Below, one piece after another: positions 44,129-52,351 of a stretch of DNA of 64,000 nt (positions are counted from its first letter, which is position 1; every line of letters begins with the position of its first letter). Position numbers and translations under genes: made by a program. Origin of the DNA: DASXVU01 sp963732855 (GTDB lineage: Archaea > Thermoplasmatota > Thermoplasmata > Methanomassiliicoccales > UBA472); assembly GCA_963732855.1 (NCBI GenBank), contig CAVTBB010000003.1, positions 372,001-436,000 on the forward strand. Direction: 5' to 3'. The notes under the pieces are model-generated. The model did no database searches. It was given only the letters and a program-made list of their open reading frames with translations, and was not told the DNA's origin.

Positions 44129-46312
44129 TTACCTCACGTATTCGAAATCCTTGTAGGCCATTTCGAACTTGTTCATTTCCTTCTTGGAAATCGGGCGGAA
44201 CCTCTCTATCGCCTTCAGGAGGTGGGCCATCGTTACCTTCTTCACGTTGACCTTCTCCTCAGTGATGTCGCCGCCCTCGGCCACCAGTTCCCTGATGGCC
44301 AACATGGTCCCTTCGTTGGCGACGGCGGCAAGGTCCGCTCCCGTATAGCCGTCGGTGCGCTTGGCGATCTCGTTGATGTCTACGTCATCCGCCAAAGGTT
44401 TGGATTTCAGATGCACTTCCAGCACCGCCTTTCTGGTCTCCAGGTCCGGTGCCATCACTTGCACCATCTTGTCGAACCTGCCTGGCCTCAACAATGCCGG
44501 ATCGATTATGTCCGGCCGGTTGGTGGCTGCGATGACCACCACGTTGTGAAGCGATTCCAGCCCATCCATTTCGGTCAGCAGTTGGCTGATGACGCGTTCC
44601 GTCACCTGCGAGTCCGATCCCGTCCCTCGGATCGGGGCGATCGAGTCGATCTCATCCATGAATATGATGCATGGGGCGGCCTGGCGTGCCTTCCGGAACG
44701 TCTCTCTCACCGCCTTCTCGGACTCTCCGACCCACTTGTTCAGGAACTCCGGCCCCTTCACGTTGATGAAGTTGGCCTCGCTCTCGGTGGCGACCGCCTT
44801 TGCCAGCATCGTCTTGCCGGTCCCCGGCGGACCATAGAGCAGGATGCCCTTCGGGGGCTTGGCATCCATCTTGTCGAATAGCATGCTGTACTTAAGCGGC
44901 CACTCGACCGCCTCCATCAGCTCTTTCTTGGCTTCGACTAGGCCGCCTATCTCGGACCAGTGCAGGTTCGGTGATTCGATCAGTACCTCACGTAGACTGG
45001 CTGGCTGCATCTCCCTCAACGCGGCAAAGAAGTCGTCCTTCTTCACCACGATCTTGGCTAGCACCTCGGACGGGATGCTTTCCAGCTCCAGGTCCAGTTC
45101 TGGCAGGATGCGGCGCAGGGAGTGAATGGCCGCCTCCTTCGTCAATGCCTGCAGGTCTGCCCCAGCGTACCCATGTGTGAGGCGGGCCAGCTTCTCCAGG
45201 TCGACATCCTTCTCCAGCGGCATGCCGCGGGTGTGTATCCCAAGTATGTCTAGCCGGCCCTCTTGGTTCGGGATGTTGATCTCGATCTCGCGATCGAACC
45301 TACCAGGACGGCGTAGGGCCGGGTCCAGGGCGTTCGGACGGTTGGTGGCACCTATGACCACTACCTTTCCTCTGGATTCCAGGCCATCCATCAATGCTAG
45401 CATCTGCGCGACCACGCGCCTCTCGGTCTCGCCCGTGACCTCGTCGCGCTTCGGGGCGATCGAGTCGATCTCGTCGATGAAGATGATGGTCGGAGCGTTT
45501 GCCTCTGCCTGTTTGAATATCTCGCGCAGGCGTTCTTCGGACTCGCCGTAGAACTTGGACATGATCTCCGGTCCTCCGATATACACGAAGTTGGCGTTGG
45601 TCTCTCCGGCGACGGCTTTTGCCAGGAGGGTCTTCCCGGTGCCTGGCGGTCCGTGGAGCAGGACACCCTTGGGCGCTTCCACTCCCAGACGCTCGAACAG
45701 TTCGGGGTGGCGCAATGGGAGCTCGATCATCTCCCTGACCTTCTTGACCTCGTCCCCCAGCCCGCCGATGTCCTCGTAGGTGACCTTCGGGATCTTGGAC
45801 ATCCCTTCCTTCGACGGCTTATCCGAGATCTTGACCTCGGTGTCACGCATGATCATGACCGCATCCGATGTGGGTATGTGGGTCATCACGACCAGGTCGA
45901 TCCTGCGCCCCATAACGTTGATCTCGATCACGTCGCCGCGGGTGACCACTCGGCCTTCTAGGGCTTGGCCTAGGTATTCCTCGCCCCCCATTATCTTAAG
46001 CTCCTCCATCGGGGCAAAGGCGATCTTCTGGGCCGGTTTGACCTGCACCTTACGAAGTGCAACTTTGTCATCGATGCCGACACTGGCGTTGCGGCGGATC
46101 GTCCCATCGATGCGGATCAATCCGCGGTTCGCGTCCTCATTATATCCAGGCCAGACGATCGCCACCGTCCTTTTCTTGCCTTCTATCTGCACCACATCGC
46201 CTGCGGTGATATCGAGGACCTCCATGACGGCGGGATCTACTCGGGCTATGCCCCGTCCGGCATCCTTCGACTTCGCCTCAGCCACCTTCAATACTTTTTC
46301 CGAATCGCTCAT
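44129..46312 (-). CDS. CDC48/VAT-family AAA+ ATPase (VCP-like)
   Basis: About 727 aa. N domain (1-180: double-psi barrel, KKRTVAIVWPGYNEDANRGLIRIDGTIRRN), then D1 with GPPGTGKTLLAKA, FIDEIDSIAPKRDE and ATNRPNALDPALRRPGRFD, and D2 with GPPGTGKTMLAKA, FMDEIDSIAPIRG and ATNRPDIIDPALLRPGRFD. The enzyme unfolds substrates, often for the proteasome. Starts: ATG 46318 or 46312; the second has AGGA at the right spacing. Gene order Hsp20-CDC48-Hsp20 on the transcript strand makes this the core of a proteostasis operon. Confidence 0.96.
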   Translation of the reverse strand: MSDSEKVLKVAEAKSKDAGRGIARVDPAVMEVLDITAGDVVQIEGKKRTVAIVWPGYNEDANRGLIRIDGTIRRNASVGIDDKVALRKVQVKPAQKIAFAPMEELKIMGGEEYLGQALEGRVVTRGDVIEINVMGRRIDLVVMTHIPTSDAVMIMRDTEVKISDKPSKEGMSKIPKVTYEDIGGLGDEVKKVREMIELPLRHPELFERLGVEAPKGVLLHGPPGTGKTLLAKAVAGETNANFVYIGGPEIMSKFYGESEERLREIFKQAEANAPTIIFIDEIDSIAPKRDEVTGETERRVVAQMLALMDGLESRGKVVVIGATNRPNALDPALRRPGRFDREIEINIPNQEGRLDILGIHTRGMPLEKDVDLEKLARLTHGYAGADLQALTKEAAIHSLRRILPELDLELESIPSEVLAKIVVKKDDFFAALREMQPASLREVLIESPNLHWSEIGGLVEAKKELMEAVEWPLKYSMLFDKMDAKPPKGILLYGPPGTGKTMLAKAVATESEANFINVKGPEFLNKWVGESEKAVRETFRKARQAAPCIIFMDEIDSIAPIRGTGSDSQVTERVISQLLTEMDGLESLHNVVVIAATNRPDIIDPALLRPGRFDKMVQVMAPDLETRKAVLEVHLKSKPLADDVDINEIAKRTDGYTGADLAAVANEGTMLAIRELVAEGGDITEEKVNVKKVTMAHLLKAIERFRPISKKEMNKFEMAYKDFEYVR

Positions 46313-46335
46313 CTTCATTCCTGCTTGCGGTGGAT

Positions 46336-46806
46336 CTACTCCACATCGACCTTTCGGACCTTCAATTCTGTTTCGGTACGCTTTCCGATCGTCAGTTCGA
46401 GCACGCCATCGTCCAGTTTCGCCCTCACGTCATCGGGACTGGCATCATCTGGAAGAGGTAACCGGCGGTAGAACCTCATGCTCCCCCTTTCCTTCCTTAC
46501 GTATCCTTCCCCGCTCTCTTCCTTCGATTCCTCGCGTTTGCCGCTGATCTCGATGTATTCATCGGAGATTTCGATCGATACATTTTCCTTCTTCATGCCT
46601 GGGAGGTCGGCATGGAGAACGTATTTCTCGCCCTCGTCCTTGAGATCCACGGCCGGTGATCGGGTCTCGAGAATGGCCGGTCTACGGTCTCCCCCGAACC
46701 GTTCGTTGAGCTCTCCAAACATATGCCCCATGTTCTCAAACATGTTGCTCGGGCTCCAATAGAACCACGGTGCCAGCTCTACCTCCTTTTTGCTCTTTTC
46801 TGCCAT
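46336..46806 (-). CDS. hsp20: Hsp20-type small heat shock protein
   Basis: 156 aa. The alpha-crystallin domain runs about 50-150 with VDLKDEGEKYVLHADLPGMKKENVSIEI, GYVRKERGSMRFYRRLPLPDDASPDDVRAKLDDGVLELTIGKR, the classic A-x-x-x-n-G-v-L signature. The N-terminus is Trp/Met-rich (LAPWFYWSPSNMFENMGHMFGEL). First gene of the Hsp20-CDC48-Hsp20 operon; its leader has GGAAGG ahead of the ATG, and an operator-like element overlaps the likely transcription start. Confidence 0.94.
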   Translation of the reverse strand: MAEKSKKEVELAPWFYWSPSNMFENMGHMFGELNERFGGDRRPAILETRSPAVDLKDEGEKYVLHADLPGMKKENVSIEISDEYIEISGKREESKEESGEGYVRKERGSMRFYRRLPLPDDASPDDVRAKLDDGVLELTIGKRTETELKVRKVDVE

Positions 46807-46831
46807 TTCTTGTCACCTTCCTTCTTTTGAT

Positions 46832-46851
46832 ATCAACCATTAGTTGACAAC
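46832..46851 (-). promoter_or_regulatory. Candidate heat-shock operator at the Hsp20-CDC48 promoter
   Basis: ATCAACCATTAGTTGACAAC contains the dyad CAAC-N5-GTTG. It matches the element at 47866-47885, beside the ArsR-type regulator, in 14 of 20 bases including AACCAT and GTTG. On the transcript strand it falls about 10-35 nt after the TATA-like ACTATATCG (about 46864-46870), overlapping the expected transcription start. That is where archaeal heat-shock repressors such as Pyrococcus Phr bind. Confidence 0.55.
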
Positions 46852-46886
46852 CTAATACGATATAGTACGATATTTGTTCTTCTATA

Positions 46887-47213
46887 TTAAGGTTGCTTAA
46901 ATGCCTTCCTTATCTCCTTCTCTACGTCCTCTCCGAACTTGACCAGCCTGCTTTCCACGTGCCAGAAATCTTTGATCAGCTCTTCCTTATCCTGCAGAAG
47001 GTCGGCCTTCATTGTGGCCTGCAACTTCTCGATGTCGACTCCAGAGTCCTTCAGATTGACCTTCAAATCCTCATACATATCACTGCCGATCTGGTCCAGC
47101 TCGGACATGCTCTTCTCGAAGGCCTTCTTCGCTTCATCTCTTGCGATCTTCATGCGCCCGATGTATCTGTCCGCCGTTTCCTTTGCTCTGTTCTTATCAA
47201 TCATCTTGATCAT
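46887..47213 (-). CDS. Small all-helical protein co-translated with the ArsR regulator
   Basis: 108 aa, entirely helical and highly charged (DRYIGRMKIARDEAKKAFEKSMSELDQIG, MKADLLQDKEELIKDFWHVESRLVKFGEDVEKEIRKAF), probably a coiled-coil bundle. No family recognised. The ATG at 47213 overlaps the stop of the repaired ArsR regulator (ATGA), so the two form an operon. The helical pattern resembles phage-shock or stress-type scaffolds only loosely; a co-regulator or chaperone function is a guess from context. Confidence 0.75.
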   Translation of the reverse strand: MIKMIDKNRAKETADRYIGRMKIARDEAKKAFEKSMSELDQIGSDMYEDLKVNLKDSGVDIEKLQATMKADLLQDKEELIKDFWHVESRLVKFGEDVEKEIRKAFKQP

Positions 47214-47847
47214 TCCTCGATCGATACGGTCTCAGGATCTCCCCTAACCACTTCATCTCTCAATCCTAGATAGTCAGCCAGTTGCCGGTGATCGATATCG
47301 GGATGCTGGATGTATTCGAACACCACATGGCGCTGACCATAGTCCAAGGGCGCTGATTCGACTAGGTGAACGGCCTCGTCCAACAGCCCTTCCTTCTGAT
47401 CGATGAATACTCCCTCTTCTTGCGAAGTTCATCCAGCTGACCGTCCAAAACACTTAACTCAAGCCTGAGCGAAATAACCCTTTCGGTCAGGTCCTTTAGG
47501 TCCTCTTCGCCTTCTGCTTTTTCACGCAGATGGACCGACTCGTCCTCCATTTCCCTACGGGACGATTCGACGCTAAACAATCCAGAACCGACATCGACGG
47601 TTATGGTGAACCCGCTGATCGGCACGTACCTCTTCCTCATTGGTCCGCCCTGGTCGCTCTCCTCCGGATAGGAACGCACCATCCGGTAGTCCTCGAGCAC
47701 CTTCAGGTGTTTCATTATGATTTGCTGGCTCATGCCAAGCTCTCGGGAGAGCTGCAAAGGATAGTGGGGTTCTCTGACCAAAGCTTCCAGAATCCTCCGG
47801 CGGGTTGGATTTTCGATTACCGAGAGCAGAACATCCAGATCATCCAT
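47210..47847 (-). CDS. ArsR-type winged-helix regulator, putative heat-shock repressor, frameshifted
   Basis: Starts at the ATG 47847 (MDDLDVLLSVIENPTRRRILEALV) behind GGAAGTGA. The wHTH covers about 1-85 (YPLQLSRELGMSQQIIMKHLKVLEDYRMV). A helical linker (about 125-150) follows. The frame ends at 47362, but the next frame continues with DQKEGLLDEAVHLVESAPLDYGQRH and HRQLADYLGLRDEVVRG to a stop at 47210. Adding one G near 47409-47412 joins them as KKREVFIDQKEG. The stop then overlaps the next ATG. The combined protein is about 213 aa, near the 202 aa of Phr, the Pyrococcus heat-shock regulator. A second in-frame ATG at 47874 is less likely. Confidence 0.82.
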
Positions 47848-47865
47848 CAATTTCACTTCCAAGAT

Positions 47866-47885
47866 GTTAACCATCTGTTGTTAAC
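47866..47885 (-). promoter_or_regulatory. Autoregulatory operator of the ArsR-type regulator
   Basis: GTTAACCATCTGTTGTTAAC is a dyad with GTTAAC at both ends spaced by 8 bp. It sits just ahead of the regulator start (47847) and downstream of a TATA-like GATATTTAACC at about 47910-47921, so a bound repressor would block its own gene. See the similar element at 46832-46851. Confidence 0.55.
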
Positions 47886-47993
47886 AAAATAATAGTATCG
47901 CTTATGGGTTAAATATCTTTTTAGGAACAGAACCATCCTCCCTCATCCCTCAAGGGGTCAACATTTAACTACGCCCTCGGTCTTCAAGTGACA

Positions 47994-49199
47994 ATGCCTG
48001 GCAAACTGGTCGGAGATACCGTGGTCATCGAGGAAGAAAGAGAGGCCAGCCAGATATATAGCAAAGGGTTCTTCGGTTATCCACAGTCGGGCGGGTCACT
48101 GCACTTGGACCTGCTCGAAGCACTTCACCTGTTGGAAGGGGACCGTCTTGAGGTCTTTGCCGACGGGGAAAAGATAGATTTCGCAGGCCTGATGAGGCGT
48201 GCGGCCTCCATGCATAACGATCTCGAGACACATTTCATCGTCTATCGGGACCTGAGACAGCGAGGTTATGTGGTGAAGAACGACTCGGGCGAGTTCAATT
48301 TCCGGTTGTACCCCCGCGGCGGCACGCCGACCACCACCCAGACCAATCTTTGGGTGCTGGCCATATCCGAACGCTACATCTTTAACATCGTCGAATTGAT
48401 GCGCCAAGCGGAAATGTCGGAACGCACCAGGAAGGACCTGCTGCTAGCGGTGGTCGATGAAGAAGGCGACATCACCTACTACACGGCCGAGAACGCCGAT
48501 CCCCGGGGGGAGCTGAACGACACGGCCATGAAGGAGGTTCCAGAAGGGTTGCTCATGGAGGGCAGCATACTCGTGCTAGACGAGCCTCAGGGGACAAAAC
48601 TCTACCATTACGGGTTCTATGGCAAGAAGATCGGGAAGATGTTGCAGCTCTCGTTCATCGAGACCGCATATCTGATCGAGCATGGCCGTCTGTCGCTTCG
48701 GGCGGTCGGCACCGGAAGGAAGATGGCGGAACGCACATTTCTGAAGCGGGCCAAAGAGATCCAACCCGATTTCGACATGCGTCTGCTCGCATATTCGGAC
48801 CTCCGGGGGCGGAAGCTCGTGGTCAAGACTGGATTTAAGTATGGCACTCACTTCCGCGTCTATAAGGGGGACCCTTCCAAGCATCACTCGGAATACCTTG
48901 TTCACGCCGTGCCCGACGATTATTCAACTGTCTGGGCGGAGATATCCCGAGCTATAAGACTTGCTCACGGTGTCAAGAAGGACATTCTGTTCGCCCGAGT
49001 CTCTAAGGACACCATCGGATACATGAAACTTAAAAGGGTCAAACCTTACGGATCACACATGGGCAATGGCGACATCGGCTTTGCGTGTCTGCAGATTGCC
49101 TTTGATCTCATCGATTACCCTCTTTGCCCCCGCCCAGTCCTCAGGATCCATCTCCAAGGATGTCTCGAGCATTTTCATGGCGTCTTCCTTCCTCCCTGA
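47994..49199 (+). CDS. endA: tRNA-splicing endonuclease EndA (two-repeat form), 3' end probably read through
   Basis: About 352 aa of true sequence. The first repeat is degenerate (GFFGYPQSGGSLHLDLLEALHLLEGDRL); the second is catalytic, with Tyr in FKYGTHFRVY, His in HSEYLVH and Lys in AHGVKKDILFARV, the alpha'2 euryarchaeal type. It cuts introns from pre-tRNA at bulge-helix-bulge sites. EndA ends near YMKLKRVKP, but this frame continues about 50 codons to 49199, antisense to the gene at 49053-49667. Removing C49049 creates TAG right after VKP. ATG 47994 is used: TTTAACT at about 47960 is 30 nt upstream. Confidence 0.88.
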   Translation: MPGKLVGDTVVIEEEREASQIYSKGFFGYPQSGGSLHLDLLEALHLLEGDRLEVFADGEKIDFAGLMRRAASMHNDLETHFIVYRDLRQRGYVVKNDSGEFNFRLYPRGGTPTTTQTNLWVLAISERYIFNIVELMRQAEMSERTRKDLLLAVVDEEGDITYYTAENADPRGELNDTAMKEVPEGLLMEGSILVLDEPQGTKLYHYGFYGKKIGKMLQLSFIETAYLIEHGRLSLRAVGTGRKMAERTFLKRAKEIQPDFDMRLLAYSDLRGRKLVVKTGFKYGTHFRVYKGDPSKHHSEYLVHAVPDDYSTVWAEISRAIRLAHGVKKDILFARVSKDTIGYMKLKRVKPYGSHMGNGDIGFACLQIAFDLIDYPLCPRPVLRIHLQGCLEHFHGVFLPP

Positions 49200-49667
49200 G
49201 TTGTTCAGGATGACCGCCATCTTGACCATGAAGTTGGTGCGCTTACGGTTGAACTCGGTGTACTGGATGGCTTTCTTATAGGACTCGATCGCCGCGTCCA
49301 CTTCGCCACCCTTCAGCTGCGCCTCGGCAAGCCTAGCATATCTTGCCGACCGGGTCTCCTGCATGGCCGGCGACTCAGCGCTGGTCTTGAGCGTTTGGAT
49401 CATGGCCTTGAGAGATGATGGGGCTTCTACCTTTGCCCCACATTTTTGACACGTATCCTGGATGCCCTTGAGCTCTTCACCGCAGCCGCCGCAGAACTTC
49501 GGCAATGCTGCCCCGCAGTTCGGGCACAAGGTCCAGTCCAGCTCGATCAGCTCCTTACATCTGGGGCATTCTGAGGCGGATTTGACGGCGGCACCGCCAA
49601 TCTTCCGCAGCGCATTCTCCATCTCCTCCTTCGAGGGTTGGAAATATTCCTTCTTCTTGGTAGCCAT
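49053..49667 (-). CDS. Zinc-ribbon and TPR-like protein
   Basis: 204 aa. Residues about 34-80 contain four CxxC pairs (CPRCKE, CPNCGA, CGGCGE, CQKCGA), probably two zinc ribbons. A TPR-like helical region at about 110-190 (RYARLAEAQLKGGEVDAAIESYKKAIQY, AVILNNSGRKEDAMKMLETSLEMDP) follows. The ATG at 49667 begins MATKKKEYFQPSKEE; the longer open frame to 49904 has no support. It probably binds protein or nucleic-acid partners; no known name. The end of the endA frame overlaps it antisense by 147 bp. Confidence 0.82.
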   Translation of the reverse strand: MATKKKEYFQPSKEEMENALRKIGGAAVKSASECPRCKELIELDWTLCPNCGAALPKFCGGCGEELKGIQDTCQKCGAKVEAPSSLKAMIQTLKTSAESPAMQETRSARYARLAEAQLKGGEVDAAIESYKKAIQYTEFNRKRTNFMVKMAVILNNSGRKEDAMKMLETSLEMDPEDWAGAKRVIDEIKGNLQTRKADVAIAHV

Positions 49668-49702
49668 TACGAGTACTGATATCTCGACGATGGCAGAGAT
49701 GA

Positions 49703-50062
49703 TCAAAGGATAAAGATCACGACACCGGCCTGTTGACCGGTGGAGAAGCTGGAAAATTGGCCGATATTGCCAATCGTGTTCGTGTCCAGGACAAGGTAGA
49801 TCAGCACGCCCCGCGCAAGGAGGGCCACCACCATGGAACGGATGATGTTCTCCCTTTCGCCGACCTGTGACCCCCACACCGATCTGGCAACCGTCATTTC
49901 CCATGCGGCTACGAGAACCAGCACCAGCATGAACAATATTCCAACGATGACGCCAATGGTGCGCGCCCCGAAGATGGCATAGAATATGGATATCACGGTG
50001 ACGATACCGGCGATTATGAGCCAGGCGCCCATTGGCTTCAAAAGGACGTTCTTGCTTTTCAT
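49703..50062 (-). CDS. Uncharacterised small membrane protein
   Basis: 119 aa. Three to four hydrophobic segments: MGAWLIIAGIVTVISIFYAIF, VIVGILFMLVLVLVAAWEM, IRSMVVALLARGVLIYLVLD and a C-terminal VVIFIL. No motif or family recognised. The ATG at 50062 begins MKSKNVLLKPMG; a GTG at 50071 is in frame. 35 bp downstream lies the zinc-ribbon/TPR gene on the same strand. Confidence 0.7.
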   Translation of the reverse strand: MKSKNVLLKPMGAWLIIAGIVTVISIFYAIFGARTIGVIVGILFMLVLVLVAAWEMTVARSVWGSQVGERENIIRSMVVALLARGVLIYLVLDTNTIGNIGQFSSFSTGQQAGVVIFIL

Positions 50063-50164
50063 TGCGGTCACACTGCCAGAATATAAACCGATTGCAGACT
50101 AGCGATAAAATACTAGCGTTTTTAGGTAAGTAGGCCCAAAAAGGACGGGCCAGAAAATATGAGT

Positions 50165-51097
50165 TTAGAGCTGAATCTCTATGCCGAGCTTGTCGGTGAG
50201 CTCTTTGTACCGGTTACGGATAGTAACCTCTGTGACTCCCGCGATGTCCGCCACCTCGCGCTGTGTCCTGCGCTCATTGCATAGGATTGAGGCGATGTAT
50301 ATGGCAGCAGCTGCCACACCAGTTGGTCCACGGCCCGAGGTGAGCTCCTTCTTGGCGGCATCCTTGAGTATGTCCGCTGCCTTCGATTGGACCTCGCCGG
50401 AAAGCTTCAACTCGGAGCAGAAGCGCTGCACGTAGTCCTGCGGGCGGGTCGGCATCAGTTTGAGCTTCAGCTCGCGGGTCATGAAACGGTAGGTACGCCC
50501 GATCTCCTTTCGTCCAACGCGCGATGAGTTCGCCACCTCGTCCAGGGTACGGGGTACATTGCATTGGCGACACGCTGCATACAACGAAGCGGCGACAACA
50601 CCCTCTATGCTCCGGCCACGGATGAGGTTCTTGTTGACCGCCTTCCTGTAGACCATGGCTGCTGTCTCACGAACATTGCGCGGCAGGCCCATTGCGGAGG
50701 CCATCCGGTCCAATTCACTCAGCGCGAAGGCCAAGTTCCTTTCTGTGGCGTTCGAGACACGGATTCTGCGCTGCCACTTCCTGAGACGATACAACTGAGC
50801 CCTATTCCTGGTCGGTATGCTCTTGCCGTAACTGTCTTTGTTCTTCCAGGAGATCTCGGTGGAAAGTCCTTTATCGTGAATGGTATAGGTCATTGGCGCG
50901 CCGGTTCTGGCCCTTTTCTCGCCTTGTTCTACGTCAAAGGCCCGCCATTCCGGTCCGAGGTCAATGAACTGATCATCGATGACGAGGCCGCATTCCTCGC
51001 AGATGAGCTCACCTCTCTCATAGTCTCTAACCAAATGCCCGCTGTTGCACTCCGGGCATCTTTCAACTTCTTCGGTCCCTTCCTTTGGTTTTGCCAT
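50165..51097 (-). CDS. tfb: Transcription initiation factor TFB
   Basis: 310 aa. N-terminal zinc ribbon C14-x2-C17...C33-x2-C36 (CPECNSG, CEECGLV), B-finger region GPEWRAFDVEQGEKRARTGAP, then two cyclin folds (about 105-200 and 205-305) with NLIRGRSIEGVVAASLYAACR and LTSGRGPTGVAAAAIYIAS. The C-terminal HTH (QREVADIAGVTEVTIRNRY) binds the BRE. It recruits RNA polymerase to TATA boxes, many of which are visible in this window. The ATG at 51097 lies within the gar1 frame. Confidence 0.97.
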   Translation of the reverse strand: MAKPKEGTEEVERCPECNSGHLVRDYERGELICEECGLVIDDQFIDLGPEWRAFDVEQGEKRARTGAPMTYTIHDKGLSTEISWKNKDSYGKSIPTRNRAQLYRLRKWQRRIRVSNATERNLAFALSELDRMASAMGLPRNVRETAAMVYRKAVNKNLIRGRSIEGVVAASLYAACRQCNVPRTLDEVANSSRVGRKEIGRTYRFMTRELKLKLMPTRPQDYVQRFCSELKLSGEVQSKAADILKDAAKKELTSGRGPTGVAAAAIYIASILCNERRTQREVADIAGVTEVTIRNRYKELTDKLGIEIQL

Positions 51098-51332
51098 GTT
51101 CTTCGACCCCTTCCACGTATACCTGCTTCCCTATGGCAGAGAGCAGGCTAAAATCACCAGTAGGCTCGATCGCGACGTATGGCGAATCGACAGGACCAAA
51201 GATGCGCAGAACCTTCCCCACAATTTTATTGCGGTTGTCGACTACTCTGGACCTAATTAGCGGAGCAAAGGAGCCTTTGACAATTATCCTGCCGTCAAAA
51301 GTCACTTCTTGGACCTTTCCAAGAAACTGCAT
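51063..51332 (-). CDS. gar1: H/ACA RNP protein Gar1
   Basis: 89 aa. The beta-barrel core is FLGKVQEVTFDGRIIVKGSFAPLIRSRVVDNRNKIVGKVLRIFGPVDSPYVAIEPTG, with the LxVxG-type strands typical of Gar1/Naf1. It joins Cbf5, Nop10 and L7Ae in pseudouridylation complexes. It overlaps the tfb start by 35 bp, so translation of tfb is probably coupled; this gar1-tfb pair is conserved in euryarchaea. Confidence 0.93.
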   Translation of the reverse strand: MQFLGKVQEVTFDGRIIVKGSFAPLIRSRVVDNRNKIVGKVLRIFGPVDSPYVAIEPTGDFSLLSAIGKQVYVEGVEEHGKTKGRDRRS

Positions 51333-51398
51333 GGTTCACCTATCGCACCCGATTCTTATCCGGTGTTAATAGTAGAAATGAACATTTACTATATAAGT

Positions 51399-51453
51399 AT
51401 TGTGCAAACCTTATTATGTTTTCGATAGCCCCTTTTAAGTCTTTTTGCACAAT
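51399..51453. repeat. 10-bp inverted repeat in the divergent gar1/pantothenate-synthetase region
   Basis: ATTGTGCAAA (51399-51408) and TTTGCACAAT (51444-51453) are perfect inverted copies 35 bp apart. They lie in an AT-rich 226-bp region between gar1-tfb and the leftward-facing start of the pantothenate synthetase gene. The first copy lies 3-12 nt beyond TATATAAGT (51391-51398), which serves as TATA for gar1 on the other strand. Either a regulator binds both arms, or it is a hairpin in a leader RNA. Confidence 0.45.
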
Positions 51454-51558
51454 TCAGTTTTCTGATAAAGTCGGTCATTTGTATGCTGGCTGATAATTTT
51501 GCAGCATGCATTTGAAACACAGGAAGCATTTAAACCATCCTATTCTCTTGATGTAAAT

Positions 51559-52314
51559 GTGGAAATCTCTAGGGATCACCCCCGTTACAAATCGTTGGTC
51601 ACAAGGGAGATAATGTCCGAGATGATGCGACAGGGTATTGTCGCACCGACCGGGCTCATTGCCCACGGCAGGGGCGAGGCTTTTGATTATATCTTAGGAG
51701 AGAAGACCTTACCGCCCGCCGAATTGGCCGAACGTGTAGCAGCCGCGATGCTCTTGGAAGCGGCGCGACCCGTCATAACGGTCAACGGCAACGCCGCCGC
51801 GTTGGCTCCGAAGGAACTTATCAAACTATCCAAGGCGATCAACGCCCGACTCGAGGTCAACCTCTTCCATCGCTCGGTGGAAAGGATAGAGATTGTCTGC
51901 CAATACCTGGAATCGCAAGGGGCCGAATTCGTCCTTGGCCGGGTTCAGGACTTCAATCTGCCAGGAATCGCATCGGATCGGGCACTCTGCACCAAAGAGG
52001 GGATCGGGATGGCGGACGTCGTTCTCATTCCGCTCGAAGACGGTGACCGGGCAGAAGCGTTGGTGAAGGCTGGAAAGAAGGTCATTGCTATTGACCTCAA
52101 CCCCGTATCGAGGACATCGATGGCGGCCGATGTCAGCATCGTGGATGAATTGACCCGGGCATTGCCCAATATCGCCTCCCACGTTGAAGAGCTGACGGAC
52201 GATGGCGGGAGAAGATGCGATCTGATCTCCGGTTTCAACAACCGTCGCAACCTGGGTCATGTGCTAAGGGATATCTCGGACCATCTGAAGTTCGAATTGT
52301 CGACAAAAGAATAA
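51559..52314 (+). CDS. 4-phosphopantoate--beta-alanine ligase (archaeal phosphopantothenate synthetase)
   Basis: 251 aa. RDHPRYKSL, GLIAHGRGEAFDYILGE, VITVNGNAAALAP and NLFHRS match the archaeal phosphopantothenate synthetase, which joins phosphopantoate to beta-alanine for CoA. The start is GTG 51559: CATTTAAACC at 51527-51535 sits about 25 nt upstream (leaderless), the family begins right before RDHPRYKSL, and the upstream frame starts only at a TTG. The following two genes belong to methionine/SAM salvage and nucleoside metabolism. Pantoate kinase, its partner, is not in the window. Confidence 0.9.
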   Translation: MEISRDHPRYKSLVTREIMSEMMRQGIVAPTGLIAHGRGEAFDYILGEKTLPPAELAERVAAAMLLEAARPVITVNGNAAALAPKELIKLSKAINARLEVNLFHRSVERIEIVCQYLESQGAEFVLGRVQDFNLPGIASDRALCTKEGIGMADVVLIPLEDGDRAEALVKAGKKVIAIDLNPVSRTSMAADVSIVDELTRALPNIASHVEELTDDGGRRCDLISGFNNRRNLGHVLRDISDHLKFELSTKE

Positions 52315-52351
52315 ATCTCCCCCTCCTGCATGTAGTGCCTGAGTGATTTGA

